64,000 nucleotides of DNA from Stenocarpella maydis (GCA_002270565.1 NQMI01000016.1:420432-484431), one strand, 5' to 3'. Positions 45,404-57,355 are shown, counted from the first letter of the stretch. The notes: a model not told the origin generated them from the sequence alone. A program made the numbers and translations.

Positions 45404-46450
45404 ATGTTATTACAAGCGAAGCAGGTGTCGCACAGATCCAAGACCTTCAAGACCACATTGCTCGTCGCCTCGTTAGCATCTTGCTTCCTACTCTACCAGG
45501 CATGGAACCACCAAGACCGGATCGCCGAAGAGCTAGCTGAGCATCTACGCATCCCGGCGGGATACAGCCTCGGGAGCACCGGGCAACACCCAGAACCACC
45601 TGCAGATGAGGACGTGCGACCACCAGCCGACAAAGGCATTCCAAAAAAGATATGGTACAAGCTCGGGCCAAAGGGAAAGAGCCGAGAGGTCGAGGAGTGG
45701 ACACAGAGCTGCATCAGACAGAATCCCGAGTACAGATATGAGTTTTTCTCGGACCCGTCAGCCGATTACTGGGTGGAACAGACATTCTCTGCAACGCGCC
45801 CAGATATCGTCGAGGCGTACCTGAGCCTTACCGTCCCGATCCTCAAGGCGGACCTTCTGAGGTACCTACTGTTGTACGTTGAGGGCGGCATGTGGTCGGA
45901 TCTGGATGTCTCCTGTGAGGGTATCCCCATCGACGAGTGGGTTCCAGAGGAGCATCAATCCGAGACATCACTGTTGGTCGGCTGGGAGTTCGACGCGGGA
46001 TGGAGCCAGGAGTACACGCACCAGTTCGCCAGCTGGACCATCCTGGCCAAGCCGGGGGTGCCGCACATGCTGATGGTGATCGACGACATCATCAACTCGA
46101 TACACCAGAGCGCGGCCGAGGCGAACATCACCATCGCCGAGCTGACAAAGGAAATCGTCGGCGATATTGTCGAGTACACAGGACCGAGGAGGATGACAAG
46201 TAGCATCCTGAAGAGCCTGGGCCGGGCACTGAGGCGGCCGGTCGAGCGGGACATGATCGAGAACATCCGGGAGCCGGTGCGTGTTCTTGATGTCACCATT
46301 CTGCCTGGGTATGCCTTCGCCAACGCCACAAACAGGTTCGATGTGGCTGACGGCCCCATCGGCAAAACCCTGCTTACCCATCACTATGCGGGCACGTGGA
46401 AAAACGATTACGGGGGTGAGATGGCCAGACGCCAGCCACGAAGGATATAG
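45404..46450 (+). CDS. GT32-family glycosyltransferase (OCH1-like), type II membrane protein
   Basis: From the ATG at 45404 the product is 348 aa. A short basic N-terminus is followed by one transmembrane segment (TLLVASLASCFLLYQAW, about residues 18-34), as in Golgi type II glycosyltransferases. Family motifs are in order: GIPKKIWYKLG (residues 78-88), LKADLLRYLLLYVEGGMWSD, the metal-binding DxD (Asp166-Leu-Asp168) and HHYAGTWK near the C-terminus. GT32 enzymes transfer mannose or related sugars to glycans or sphingolipids in the Golgi; acceptor and sugar cannot be told from sequence. The frame extends upstream to 45338 with an alternative ATG, but the shorter start gives the usual cytosolic tail. 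The MULE copy 2 lies only about 50 bp beyond the stop, so it may influence the 3' end. Confidence 0.85.
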   Translation: MLLQAKQVSHRSKTFKTTLLVASLASCFLLYQAWNHQDRIAEELAEHLRIPAGYSLGSTGQHPEPPADEDVRPPADKGIPKKIWYKLGPKGKSREVEEWTQSCIRQNPEYRYEFFSDPSADYWVEQTFSATRPDIVEAYLSLTVPILKADLLRYLLLYVEGGMWSDLDVSCEGIPIDEWVPEEHQSETSLLVGWEFDAGWSQEYTHQFASWTILAKPGVPHMLMVIDDIINSIHQSAAEANITIAELTKEIVGDIVEYTGPRRMTSSILKSLGRALRRPVERDMIENIREPVRVLDVTILPGYAFANATNRFDVADGPIGKTLLTHHYAGTWKNDYGGEMARRQPRRI

Positions 46451-46505
46451 ATCATCTCCTTTTGATTGCGAGATTAAGTAGACATGAAATACCAGCTTTT
46501 CCATT

Positions 46506-49453
46506 GAGATCGGAGATTCGCACATAAGAAAACGGAGGGTACACAGATACATTGTTTATTTAGTTGCTGCAGCTAATTAGAGCGCCCCATTTAACTACAT
46601 CCGAACACCTACCCACCATGCTTTTTACCGCCTTGCCCACTCGCCCGCTAAACCCCCTTCTGCCTGCAAACTTCAACCACCCACCCACTCACTACCATAT
46701 TGTCAAACGCACTGAATTCTTCTTGCAATTAGTTAATTCAGCATCAAAAATACCCTCTAGCTGCTCAGATAGTAGTTTTCTACCCCTGTAGCAATATTAC
46801 ACGTCCCAGATTACTCTAGTTTAGAGGCATAGTAGCAGGCGGACTATTATAACTGGAATACCTATATTACTGCTATAAATGGCCGCCAACTAGCACTTTC
46901 TAACCCTTCTCCTTTCCTGAAACTTTTCCATAATAGATATGATACCTTTATGGACCTTAAGGCTGACTTAAATATAGCCATAAAATCTGCTGGATTCCTG
47001 ATAGCAACTCAGATATTAGGGCCAACTTTCGCGTATTTGGCGTGTAGCCGGGGCATTTAGCGACCCTCAACCGCTACAACTAATAATGCCATAATAATTA
47101 AAGCAGGCTGTAGATAGAAGGCACTAGCCCATATAATGAGGGCGTTAGAAGGCAAATGGAAGCTTGTGATTCAGGAGGGTTCATATAATTATTACGGTCC
47201 TTAAGAAGTTAGTGGCGCCTAGCGTGGCTGGGCAAAGCTGATGGAAGCCTAGTGCAATTTCCTCTCTCTTACTGCTAGAGATTCCTTAATGATAAAGCTG
47301 AAGAAGCTTGAATAAGCACTCTAAAGGTAGTACCCAGATATACAGTTGGGACCTAATATAATAAAGGACTGGCTGGCAGGCTGGCGGAAGCAGAAGGAAG
47401 GAATCTATACTCTAACCTAAGTAATATTGGATCTGCTTGAGAAGAAGTAATACTGGTATTGCTAGGCAACTAATGCTAATGGTAACGTTATGGGTATCTT
47501 CTGGTGCATAAAGGAATAGTTGGCTTGGATTTAAGAGAATCGCTTCACATAGTACCTATTGCTCAACTATATATATGCAATAAATAATAAGAAGATGCTA
47601 TACTTCTAAGGCACTTGCATAACCTATATAAGGAAGAACTTGCCCCTATTTTAAGGTGTTATTGATAGCAAGAAGGAAACCAACTTCCGGTGGCTTCTTA
47701 AGCAAGTTTATAACCTCCTTTGCTATTGCCAAGCTGATAACCTGACGGTCTGCATAACTGACTATAATACTGTTTTAATCAACGCCCTTGCATATGAATT
47801 TCCTTAGGCATACCACCAACTGTGTATTTTCTATATTAATGCAAATGTTACCCTGAATATTAAGAAGAAGTAGAAGAAGCCGCTAGTAACGGTAGGAACT
47901 AAGGAAGAAGATGATAATGAGGAGGAAGAAAACCAGGTAGAAGACTAGGTAGAAGACCTGGCAACAGCCTTGCTTAATACGCCAGGGAGAAACAAGGCTA
48001 TAATACCTGCAAAGGTTCCCGACTTAGAGGATATCCCCTATACCTGCTAAGCTCTATTTAACTTCTTTAAGTTTATAGAATACTCGACTAATTGTAAGAT
48101 TTATAAGATGGCTTAGTAGTACTTTTAAGAGAAGTTCTCAGACCAGGTAACAATTATTAACTACCTTCAGACCTAGTATATTGATAAAGGAGAGAAGATT
48201 ATTGCCAAATGGGCTGGGCATAAGACCTGCAAGATCCTTAACTTCAGCTTACATGCAACCTTATTAACGGAGGCCACATACTGCAAATTTAAGGTCTATC
48301 TTAGCTATAGGATAGGGAATATTCTCTACTTAGTTAAGGCTGCTAATAAGATGATTACAGATAGTTCTTATGCCCTATGCTTGGAAGAAGCCCGTTAGAA
48401 GACCTCATTACTGGAGAAATTCAACGGGCAGAAGTAGCTGGGCAAGCTTCCACTTTAAGTCTTATGGGCAGCCCTTAAGCTACTTACCACGATGAGAAGT
48501 TATACAAAATATATGCTTTAGGGGCAAATTCCACGGGGAAACTGCTTGCCTGCAACTTGCATTTGCCCCATCTACACCCAGTATAGCCTACCCTATGCAA
48601 ATCAAATTGCTAACTGCAAGGAAGACAGTTATCCTCTCTAGAGAGAGGATATTTATAAGTCTTACTGGCTGGATTGTAACCTCTCAGTTAGAAACCCTCT
48701 CTTAGCAGTCCTCTTATTGCAGAAGGTTACTGCAATAAAGGGAAGACCTTGCAATAAGACTACATTTAGTGTAGATGAAGATGGAATCCTTGCAACCTAT
48801 GGGAAAGCTATAATGGGTAAGAAGATAACCTTAATAACTAGCAGTCTGGGTAGTAGGGCAGGCGATAAAATGAGGGTGATGATAGCTTCTGTATAATAGG
48901 TTAACTCAGCATTTAAGTGGAATGATGAGACTCTTGAATCACTAGATTAGGAGGACTCTTGTAGCAGGAAGAACTAGCGAGAAGCCATCTAATGAGACTA
49001 GCAGTTGGCGGAAGTACTTATGGAGTAAGTGATTCGCTAGCTTCTAAAGCAACATTCTACAGAGACAGCCTCGCTGGTGATAATGCCGTCAACCACCAAA
49101 CCAGTAGCCAAGAAGCCCCGTACGAGGGCTCGTGAGACTATCAACCAGCTGCTACAGCTAGATCTAACTATTGACGACCTCGTTAATGACCTTGTTGGCG
49201 ACGAGAAGGAGACCCAGGAGGAGATTATGGTGCTGGGGTCGGTGAGGGAGCGCCCCAGATGAGGAAATAAGTAGCAAACCACCCAGGCAGAAGTTATGAT
49301 AATAGCGATGAGGATAGATGAGGATATGTATAGTTAATGACTGTGTTTTCCTGTTGTGTATGGCGAATTGGTGGTCTGAATTAATGTTGGCGCACTGGGG
49401 GTGCACTTATATCTGTGTACCCTCCGTTTTCTTATGTGCGAATCTCCAATCTC
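46506..49453 (+). mobile_element. MULE-family DNA transposon copy 2, with recognisable transposase remains
   Basis: Element of 2948 bp with about 46-bp terminal inverted repeats (46506-46551 and 49408-49453; two mismatches; core GGAGATTCGCACATAAGAAA). It is flanked by the 8-bp direct repeat TTTCCATT at 46498-46505 and 49454-49461. It shares its outer thirds with copy 1 (12093-14868) in the same orientation but is less AT-rich, so it was mutated less. The centre retains MULE transposase coding sequence with many stops, described separately. An 8-bp duplication is at the short end for Mutator-like elements (8-11 bp); the length alone would also allow hAT, but the transposase remnant is MULE-type. 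Confidence 0.9.
47130..49262 (+). pseudogene. MULE transposase remnant
   Basis: On the plus strand, allowing for many stop codons that read as CAG/CAA-to-TAG/TAA changes, one can follow NANGNVMGIFWCIKE, LLNYIYAINNKKMLYF, GVIDSKKETNFRWLLKQVYN, CITDYNTVLINALAYEFP and YHQLCIFYINANVTLNIKKK. This order (target-site-like YIYAINN, acidic ITDYN, then HQLCIFYINANV) is that of the MULE/FAR1-type transposase domain with its DDE chemistry. The C-terminal part, open from 49077, has KKPRTRARETINQLLQLDLT and DDLVNDLVGDEKETQEE. No continuous frame remains. Confidence 0.7.
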
Positions 49454-49461
49454 TTTCCATT

Positions 49462-50248
49462 ATACCTGCTTGCCTCTATGTGATTCTGATCCAAGGAATA
49501 CTGGTCTAGTTAATGTTATACCGGGATGTCTTGTTGTCTTAGTCCTTCACACAGCAACTACGCCAGGAGGGCATTCCACTCACTTTGGCTTGGTCTTCCT
49601 TGCCCACTTCCTTTCTTGTCAAACCGTACTGGCAGAAGGCTCCCTACGTTGTTGTGTGTGATAGCCAAGTCGCTTTTGAAAAGAACCATTTCACTCAGCA
49701 CATGCGATGGATTCCTTTGATTTGTAAAAGCAGTTGGCTGCTTACAGCATATTCTAAATGGAATTTGTTATGCTGCAAGCCTATGAAAACTGCATCAACT
49801 CCAAGGCATCATCAGCGGCACAGTGTTTGTTCTCATCAAGCTTGGCTCAAAGTCAATGATACCACAGCGTTTCAATACGGAGTAATCGCCAAGTCTGACA
49901 AGTATTGAGCAAAACATCTTGTAGCAGAATGCCTCCTCCAATGCCTGCTCTCTCTTTGGTATGGTCCAAGGTACCTAGATATGAGAGAGTCTGTATCACG
50001 TGAGGCAGACAGCCCAGTTGAAAAAGCTGGCAAACATTGCAAAGCAAAAAGCACCCGTTCATTGCTTATCTGGATAGCTGGCTTTCATCTGCCCTTACTT
50101 GACTGAATGTTTATCGTGACTGGCGTTGATCGATAAGGTGAATCACCAACTACAAAACTTCAAGCCCAACAACAATGACTGGAAACACTCTCTAGCGCTC
50201 CTGTGCTTTCTCGTCTGCTCGGTTCCTCCTGCAGGTACTCGGCTGACC
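49462..50248. other. Intergenic, no supported gene
   Basis: Transition between the second MULE and the right-hand gene block. Only overlapping short frames; the end is the promoter or leader of the next gene. Confidence 0.45.
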
Positions 50249-51080
50249 ATGAAGTCCATGGGTCGCCAACAAGTCGATCCGCGTTGCAATACGAGAGGGT
50301 ATTGCAGCAATGGCAACGCTGAGATGGGCTCTACACAGCGGCCGCCCAACCTCCCCACCCGCGAGGCCCTCGACTTCATGGAGCAAGCCTTGACGACTGG
50401 CGTACCGATGCCAGACTACGACGGGCCCGCCCGACGCTTCATCGTGTTCAATGGAAACCATGCCCTGGACGGAGCTTTCACATTGCCCCTCGAGGGCCCT
50501 TCGCCCATCGCGCGACATCGACCAGAAGAGGTGCGACCGACAAATGTTATTCTTCTACACTACCTATATAAGGCTGACGAACCTTCAACCCCAGGGTAAC
50601 AAATTCATTCACCGAGATTGGATCAACCATCTAGACCTCGGCACCCCCGTGTTCGAAGAATTCATCGTAATGCCAGACGTCGAAGGCGCCCCAGGAGACT
50701 ACAGCCAGGCCGCCAGCCTGAGGTCCAAGATGGCTCCTCCTCCTCCGCCAGCCGCCACGGGCAGCCAGCCACCACCTTGCCAGGTGGTTCCCCCTCGCCC
50801 AAGCCCGCCCAGCACCACCTTCCGGAGGGAGAGCGAGGAGGAGGGCCGAGACCAAGTGCCGCGGCCCTCAGAGCCCAGCGCCCAGTGCAACATCGTTCCC
50901 AAGATCCCCCGCCGGCCAAGGCCCAGCGGACCCCGGCGCAGTGTGTTCTTCGAGCTTCCCCCGGCCCTGCGACCCGTGGTGATGCCCCCCGCGGCCGCGC
51001 CCCCTCGCGCGCGCTACATGGTCACGATCAGGTCGCGTGCTGCTGCCCGGAGGTGGCAGGAGCTTGAGCAGGAGAAGTAG
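50249..51080 (+). CDS. Proline-rich protein of unknown function (2 exons)
   Basis: Exons 50249-50530 and 50595-51080 give 255 aa. The intron has GTGCGA, a GCTGACG branch and CCCAG, and joins RPEE to GNKFIHRDW in frame. The first half is conserved-looking (LPTREALDFMEQALTTGVPM, RRFIVFNGNHALDGAFTLPL, LGTPVFEEFIVMPDVEG). The second half is Pro/Ser/Arg-rich and low in complexity (MAPPPPPAATGSQPPP; RPSPPSTTF), ending in a basic helix (RSRAAARRWQELEQEK). The upstream frame remains open to 50126, so a longer N-terminus or an additional exon is possible. No known domain recognised. Confidence 0.6.
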
Positions 51081-51390
51081 GCGCCTGGGCCTTGTCGCTG
51101 AACCCTGCTGTCCGGGGGAGATGGGGCAGCTTGACAGAAAGATCATGGTTGATAGGCTCGGGTGGCGGGCGTGCCCGAACGCCCGCAGAGGGGGGGTTTC
51201 AAGTGATATCAGGGTAACTGGCTGGGGAATGAAGAAAATGTTGGGAAGTGGTCGGTGGGATGGTTTTTTGGCCCGTCTGAACCATTGTCGGAGCAGCACC
51301 GCACTCAGCGGGATTGCGCGACAAAACCTCCCTGCTTAGGTAGTAATCTTCTGGTTCGTACTACCTGGAAATGCAAAGACGTCTTTTATC

Positions 51391-52257
51391 ATGGAGCCTC
51401 ACCGCCAAAAGACTGTCTTGGGAGGCGTTCAGTATTGCCAATTTGGACAGCTTTCAAAGTCGATCAGACTTGAGTGACAACCAACTGGAGCAGGGTATGC
51501 ACCATCTTTACCGGCGCAGAGACACACTCAGATATTTCTTGCCGGCAATTTACCTACCAAGGCGAAGAAGGTTTGGAGCTGAGAGAAGAAGCCCGTGTCT
51601 CATTCGATTCAAAGTCTCTCTTCCCAAAAGTCCCAGACGGGCCGGGCGTTGGAACACAGACGCGTTGGCCCCGCAGACCATATACACTCGGGATGTATGA
51701 TGTTGCTAGCCCTCCACGAGACGCGGGCATCGTGGCCTTCATAGTGGCCAGGTGAGTCACTAATCAGGGATAGGAGACCCGAGGCGTGCATCAGGACAGG
51801 GTGTGGGAGCTTGTTCTCCAGTGCTCGTAGTCATCCTCCGTGGGAACCCATTGATCGACGCCGTCAAAAGCTCATCGCTGCGGCGGAAGAAGCCGGACAG
51901 GACAGACAGCCCGAGACCCAGGTGCCACTCGGGGTTCCTAGCGATCCGAAAATTCCCCCACGGCGCTGGCGCTCGTCATTGTCCTGCTGCGGCTGTTGCG
52001 AGCCAGCCGGTGCATCACCATCGCTCACCATCGCAACCATGGCGGTGGGTTGCATACCGTCGACTGTGGGCACAACCCGTTCATCTCGAGCGCGTGACGC
52101 GAGGACGTGGCTCGGACGGATGCGTGCGAGAAATCTCTGCGGCCTGGGGCCATCTGGAGGGAACCCGGCCGAGGTGGAGTTCCATAGCGTGCGGGTGCAG
52201 GAGATGATACATGTTGTCGAGAGTGGTACCCTGATATTGAAAGTTGTTCTCATTTGA
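51391..52257 (+). CDS. Possible two-exon gene, unknown function
   Basis: A protein-like frame (GAETHSDISCRQFTYQGEEG ... GMYDVASPPRDAGIVAFIVA) ends at a strong intron: donor GTGAGT at 51751, branch CACTAATC, acceptor TTCTCCAG near 51820. The downstream exon continues in frame (SARSHPPWEPIDRRRQKLIA, SCCGCCEPAGASP, VQEMIHVVESGTLILKVVLI) to TGA at 52255-52257. The 5' part is unclear: an ATG at 51391 (MEPHRQKTVLGG) would need one more splice near 51495-51560. No domain recognised. The consensus intron is the main support, so confidence is low. Confidence 0.35.
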
Positions 52258-52510
52258 TATCTACGAATGTCTACCCGAGCCCATGTACTCCCTACTCCCA
52301 CAGTGCTGCGACCCGCTGTTCGCCGATGAGGCTTTGATAACGACACCAACCGCCATATGAGAGATATGTGATCAATTTACATTTCGGAAAAACTTTCCGA
52401 CCCCGAACGCTACCACCGCCCGACGATATAACTCCAAAGCCCCATGTAATATACACGTTTGCCTGCGACTACCGGACTCTCCAGCTCAGGGCCTGGGCGC
52501 AGCAGAGAGC

Positions 52511-54916
52511 TCAACCGCGCCCCAGGCCGCTGATATTATCCGCCTCCCCCCTACATGCGTTCTGCATCCCCAAGGACCTCAGCCTCTGCGACAGAAGGCC
52601 CTCGGCGATGACAGCACCACTGCTGCTACCAAGAGGGTGGCTGCCGGCGCCCACGTATCCCGCAACGTCACCCTTGGCAAAGCTCAAAGGGGCCATTTTT
52701 GGGGGGGCATCGACCGGCACCGACGTTGGGGCAAGGACCTGAGCGCCGCACTGACCCGTGATGATGGGTCGCCCGAGAGACAGCCCTCTGTCTTGAAAGC
52801 TCGAGGCCCTTGCCCGAAGCAGGGACAGGCTCGGCATGGGCTCGCCGCGGTCAAGGGGCGGGAGCTGCTGGCCAAAAGAGAAGCCGGAGCTCCTCCTCCT
52901 GAACGCCTTCTCGGCTGCCAGGCTCGCCCCCGGCCCCGTTGTCTGCATCACCGGCTGGTGCATGACCCTGACTGGTTTGTAAGGCGTGAACTTCGGCTCG
53001 GGGAGGGTGATCTCGTTCCGAAGCTTTTCCTTGCCGTCGGGCACGCGGTTGGCGAAGACGACCCTGATGCTTTTATAAAGGAAGTACCGGCCCTTCGCAG
53101 GGCAGCAGATGTGAAGATGGGCAAGGTACCGCAAGGTTGGCCTTTCGTTAGTCGACGGCAGGTTATCGATGATGGGCCCGCCAGCAGAATAACACCGCTG
53201 ACGGATGAATGTCTTCGTGCCCGGCTCCATGCCCTCAAGGTCGTACGGCACGAGAAACAGTTTCACGGCCGTCTTGTTCTGGTTCTTGATGATAATCTGC
53301 ACTTGGCCCTTCTCCGGGATACGATAGCTTCCACCGGGTGGTGCTTTTGGCGAAGCTGACCTGCGCTTCATCTTGGTTGCTTTCCGTGCGTCGAAACCGG
53401 CCGTATCCGCACCGGAATTGACATCGGTCATGGCGATGTCCTCCTCCGCACCCAGCCGTTGCTGGGCAGCTGCCGCGATGCTTCTCTGATGAGACTTGCG
53501 TTTCTGTCTTGAAGTCTCCTCCGGGCTTTGAAGACCATTCTCCAGGTCGATCTGGCCAACATAGGGGCTCGGCCCATCATCGCTCTTTGACCGCCCGTGA
53601 GGGGTATTTACGTAGCTGTAGAAGACGGCAGGAAATGGTAACGTAACATGAGCCGGACAGCGCAGGCTACTCTTGCAGTTTCCCAGGCCCAGCACACCTA
53701 TTTGGGCCATGAAATCCAGGGGTTTCGAAGGCGTGGTGGACATGCGGCCCCGGAGGATGCTCTCCTCGTAAGAGCCGACCATGGAGGTCTGGTGCAATGG
53801 CGAAGACGATTCCAAACCCAACGAGGGTCGCCTCGAGAATGCCGAGCTCTGTGGCGACATTCCTCCCAGTGAGAAGGTTGGGGTGGACGTGAGCGACCTC
53901 CTAGGCTGGTGGGCTTGGTAGGTATGTGGCGACTCGCGGTTCATACCAGGGATCCTCTGTGCTGTGATGGGCACGTTGCGGTGCGGGTATACACCGCTCA
54001 GCGTCTGCCGCCGAGAAGCTCTGCTGGGAGTGGGTGAATCCAGGTCTATATGGCTTATGGGCATGGACAAGTCCAGATCCTCGTTGCTCTCAGATTGGAC
54101 AAGGGGGCTTGTAGGATGCTTGTACACGAAAGTGGACGACATGGACGATGATACAGATGGTGGCGAGGCCTGGAAGCCATCTAGCGGGTTGACAAACGGT
54201 ATCCTCCTCTCGAATCTGAACGGGGTGAAGTCGCGCGGTGGTGATGTGGCAAAATGGGAGTGTCGTTGTCTGGAAAAGCCCTCTGTGTTCGCCACGCCTC
54301 TGGGCCCCTCCTGTCCCACTCCGCTGTGACGGGATGGAGATGCATGTTGGGTGAAGTCCCCGCTGTGAAGAGCTGACCGAGGCCTCTCTATCGCCAGACC
54401 CTGCTGCATGAGCTCGGAATCGCCCGCCTCTTGAGTCTGCACGGCTAACCTGTCCTTCTTCGTAAGGGTTGCTAGTGTGGTGGATTCGCTGGAGGTTGGC
54501 TGCGGGCTTGGCGGCTGTTCTCGAGAGCCGCTGCGGCGGAAGAGAGATTCGAGCTGAGTGGGAACGTCAGCCGAGCTGCTGCCAGCACAGGAGCCAGGCA
54601 GAGCCGGGGTACTCACCTGGCGTTTAGGACTCCATGTCGGACTCTGGCCCCTCTTCAGCCGCTCAATCAACTCGATACGGTCGGAGGTGGTGTGCACAGG
54701 CTGGCCTGGCGTAGGGGATGACGGTTCCGAAGCGTCTAGGACCGGACCGTCGCAGAGTTCGGTTCGGATGCTCTCCTCGGAATGCTGGCGGCTCAAGGAG
54801 AATGGTTGGGCGTGGGCACGCAGAGACACACGCAGTGGGACGGGCTGCACCACTGGGGGCTCGGACTGAGGCGCTGATACGTCATCTTCGTCGAGGTTCT
54901 CCTGGAATATGGGCAT
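52511..54916 (-). CDS. Atos-like conserved protein (meiotic chromosome-segregation type domain)
   Basis: A single uninterrupted frame of 801 aa. The N-terminal about 390 residues are Ser/Pro-rich and probably disordered. Then come the blocks that define this eukaryotic family (DUF4210 plus the adjoining 'chromosome segregation during meiosis' domain). The first is GVLGLGNCKSSLRCPAHVTL, followed by PFPAVFYSYVNTPHGRSK (about residues 400-440). Next is GSYRIPEKGQVQIIIKNQNK with KTAVKLFLVPYDLEGMEPGT (about 530-570). The last is LRYLAHLHICCPAKGRYFLY with VFANRVPDGKEKLRNEI (about 595-640). The animal homologues (Atos/FAM214) are nuclear transcription-related proteins and fungal relatives are linked to meiosis; the exact role is not evident here. 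The upstream region to about 55750 is GC-rich with CT tracts and is probably a long 5' leader. Confidence 0.88.
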   Translation of the reverse strand: MPIFQENLDEDDVSAPQSEPPVVQPVPLRVSLRAHAQPFSLSRQHSEESIRTELCDGPVLDASEPSSPTPGQPVHTTSDRIELIERLKRGQSPTWSPKRQVSTPALPGSCAGSSSADVPTQLESLFRRSGSREQPPSPQPTSSESTTLATLTKKDRLAVQTQEAGDSELMQQGLAIERPRSALHSGDFTQHASPSRHSGVGQEGPRGVANTEGFSRQRHSHFATSPPRDFTPFRFERRIPFVNPLDGFQASPPSVSSSMSSTFVYKHPTSPLVQSESNEDLDLSMPISHIDLDSPTPSRASRRQTLSGVYPHRNVPITAQRIPGMNRESPHTYQAHQPRRSLTSTPTFSLGGMSPQSSAFSRRPSLGLESSSPLHQTSMVGSYEESILRGRMSTTPSKPLDFMAQIGVLGLGNCKSSLRCPAHVTLPFPAVFYSYVNTPHGRSKSDDGPSPYVGQIDLENGLQSPEETSRQKRKSHQRSIAAAAQQRLGAEEDIAMTDVNSGADTAGFDARKATKMKRRSASPKAPPGGSYRIPEKGQVQIIIKNQNKTAVKLFLVPYDLEGMEPGTKTFIRQRCYSAGGPIIDNLPSTNERPTLRYLAHLHICCPAKGRYFLYKSIRVVFANRVPDGKEKLRNEITLPEPKFTPYKPVRVMHQPVMQTTGPGASLAAEKAFRRRSSGFSFGQQLPPLDRGEPMPSLSLLRARASSFQDRGLSLGRPIITGQCGAQVLAPTSVPVDAPPKMAPLSFAKGDVAGYVGAGSHPLGSSSGAVIAEGLLSQRLRSLGMQNACRGEADNISGLGRG

Positions 54917-57355
54917 CTTGGTGCACGTGCTCGTATCCTTTCTCTGCTGGAGCTCTGCTGGGGCAGGTAAAGGAGGAGGCTGTCGTCTTGCGGAGGCCGG
55001 AAGTGCAGGACAACTAAAGGCTCAGATTTGACCACCCGAGGTCCTTTCTCAGAACCTTGGGTGGCTTGAGAACAGAGGCTGAGGTTCAGAGTTTGAGAGG
55101 TTGAGGGGTCTCGAGGCGGTCGTCACAACGGGCCTGGCCGGTCGGTCGGTCGGTCATTGGGGATATCCACTGCCGTGCCGTAGGGACATAGGACCGGGTT
55201 GAGGATCCAACGCTACAGATGCGTTTCTTTTTTTGGCTGTCCTTACGCACGGCCGAGGCGGGGAAGTTGGTGGCATGGGATTCAGATGCTTGAGACGCCC
55301 ACGGGGCTCGAGGTACAAGGCGAGGCTCTGGTCCAAAGCCGAGGGGTTCTTGTCTGCCGCCTTATCGTGAATGGGGACTGGCGAGAGGTCAAGGACGCAA
55401 CATCAACGGGAGGCCGCAGGCACTGTGACACGACGGGCGGGTGCAGCTATGGCCTGCTCAGCCGATGTGGCAGCGGATCTATGAGACAGACAGAGGGTTG
55501 CTGTACAGTATATGCCTGTTTGAGTTTGTGTATGTACAAATAAGAGCAGCGAGCAGAGTGAGAGAGAGGTTTGGATGAACAGTTGACGGGAGTGAGTGAG
55601 TGGTGAGTCAAACGAGGTGACGAAGACATGTCGTCTGTCGCAAGGCACATGTTGTGTGCATGGGCCATTGGCTGCCCCCCCCCCCCTGGAAGCGGAGTCG
55701 AGATCCTCACTAAGTTCTAACAGGTCCCCCTCCTGGCCTGATGGAATCAGATCCACAGGGTCACGGTGACAGCGATACTATACGCCTTGCCTCATCCGGA
55801 TGGCTGGCCCGCTGTCCGCTCTCCCGCCTCATGCGAGCTCTTCCGACGCCTGCAAACCTTGGCCGTGCTAATGTACGTCCGTAATTAGTGAAGCCAGGCC
55901 AACTCGGTCAGCGTCTCTCACATGCCCACTCTCATCCCCAGCCATCCATCCCACGTCGCATGATGTGGGATTGAAACGAAACTTATTAATGGAACACTAA
56001 CCAACATAATATGGTTCAAGGCGACCAAATACTAGCCCTAGCTATCCAAATCTTTGAGTGTCTCCCTTGAACAATGCCTTGACTCGTGCACCACCTATCC
56101 CAACCCAGCCAAGACGCTTCAGTGACCAGTCCCGGTGATGAATGTTGCTACTTACTGGTGGGAAACTCCCCAGACGCCCTTAACTTATCGATATCGTATG
56201 TCTTTATTTTTTTTCTTTCTCTTTAACAATACGCGTTTTCAATGGTGTTCCCTTGGGGCGCATTTGATATCCTTCTCATTTCGGGCAGTCACGGGCTGAG
56301 ATGCTCTCGTTCAATAGACCTGTCAAATCCGAGGTCGTGGTCTGGTCCCCAGCTTGGATAGACAGCAACCCGGTGCCTGGTAGGACGCTACTCATGTCAT
56401 ATGATCACCTCTAGCTGCAGCTGTAGAATGCAGATCCCTCAGTCTTGGTCAACACTGAGAAGGGATGCACAAGAATTCTAAGGAGGGAGGTTTTAGCCTT
56501 TTCTGCCTCGAACTTCCACCCAAAACATTTTATGGGAGATACGCCATGGCGAAAGAAATAGGCTCACGCTTGGCACTTGAACACTGCGTAGAAGTCGCCT
56601 CCGCCACGTACACATGTACGTAACAGTTACTGGACAAACGGACCATGGGGGTGCCAACCTTAGGTACTTAGACTCTCTCAAAGGACTGCTCAAAACTCAA
56701 GCAAGCCTTTCCCCTGCGGCTTTCGGCAACGCATTGCATCTAGTTATCAAAACTTTCTTGGTCCACTGGCAATTCGTATCCGGGCCGGAAGACATAAAGA
56801 AACATGCCTCTTCCCAAGGACCTTGGAGTTTGTTGAGATTGATTACTAGACTGGACATGGATAAGTCCATGGGTCCGAGGCTATCAAGCAGGCTGTCTCC
56901 CATATGAACTAAGCTTAACCTATGTTCGACCTTGCAGCCGGTCCGGCAGGTCCTATTTGTCCTAGTCAATCTAGTCGGCGTACCTACACCACTGCAATTA
57001 CGGTGTAGGGTAGGAAACAGCCAACCAATACAAACTTGCCCAGCATGGTCCAATATGCCCTATTGCTCCCCCCAGATATTTAGATTATCAGACGGTCTTC
57101 TTGTACCTTGAGGTGAATGGCAGTGTAGCAAGCCACTAACCAACGCGCAATCATTGCCCATTCCTCATTTCACCACCATACGGGCTCCGAGCTGCAGTCT
57201 GCTACCGCCCAAGCCATCACACCAAGTCTGTGCTGGCTAATATGCAGCAGTAAGCAGCAGTACCGGCAATGTGCAGGACACAAAACCGGGGAGTGAAGAG
57301 TAGATGCTTACCCGACGATGACTAATTTTTCATATTTCATCGTCTGTCTTGTCGG
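54917..57355. other. Long leader/intergenic region, no supported gene
   Basis: The part nearest 54917 is likely the 5' leader and promoter of the Atos-like gene (repeats of GGTCGGTC near 55143; a run of C at about 55675-55686). From about 55800 to 57355 I see no coding signal on either strand. Confidence 0.45.

Noticed and set aside
46506..49453. hAT family assignment from the 8-bp target duplication
   Set aside because: The readable protein remnants follow the MULE/FAR1 transposase pattern, and MULE duplications can be as short as 8 bp.
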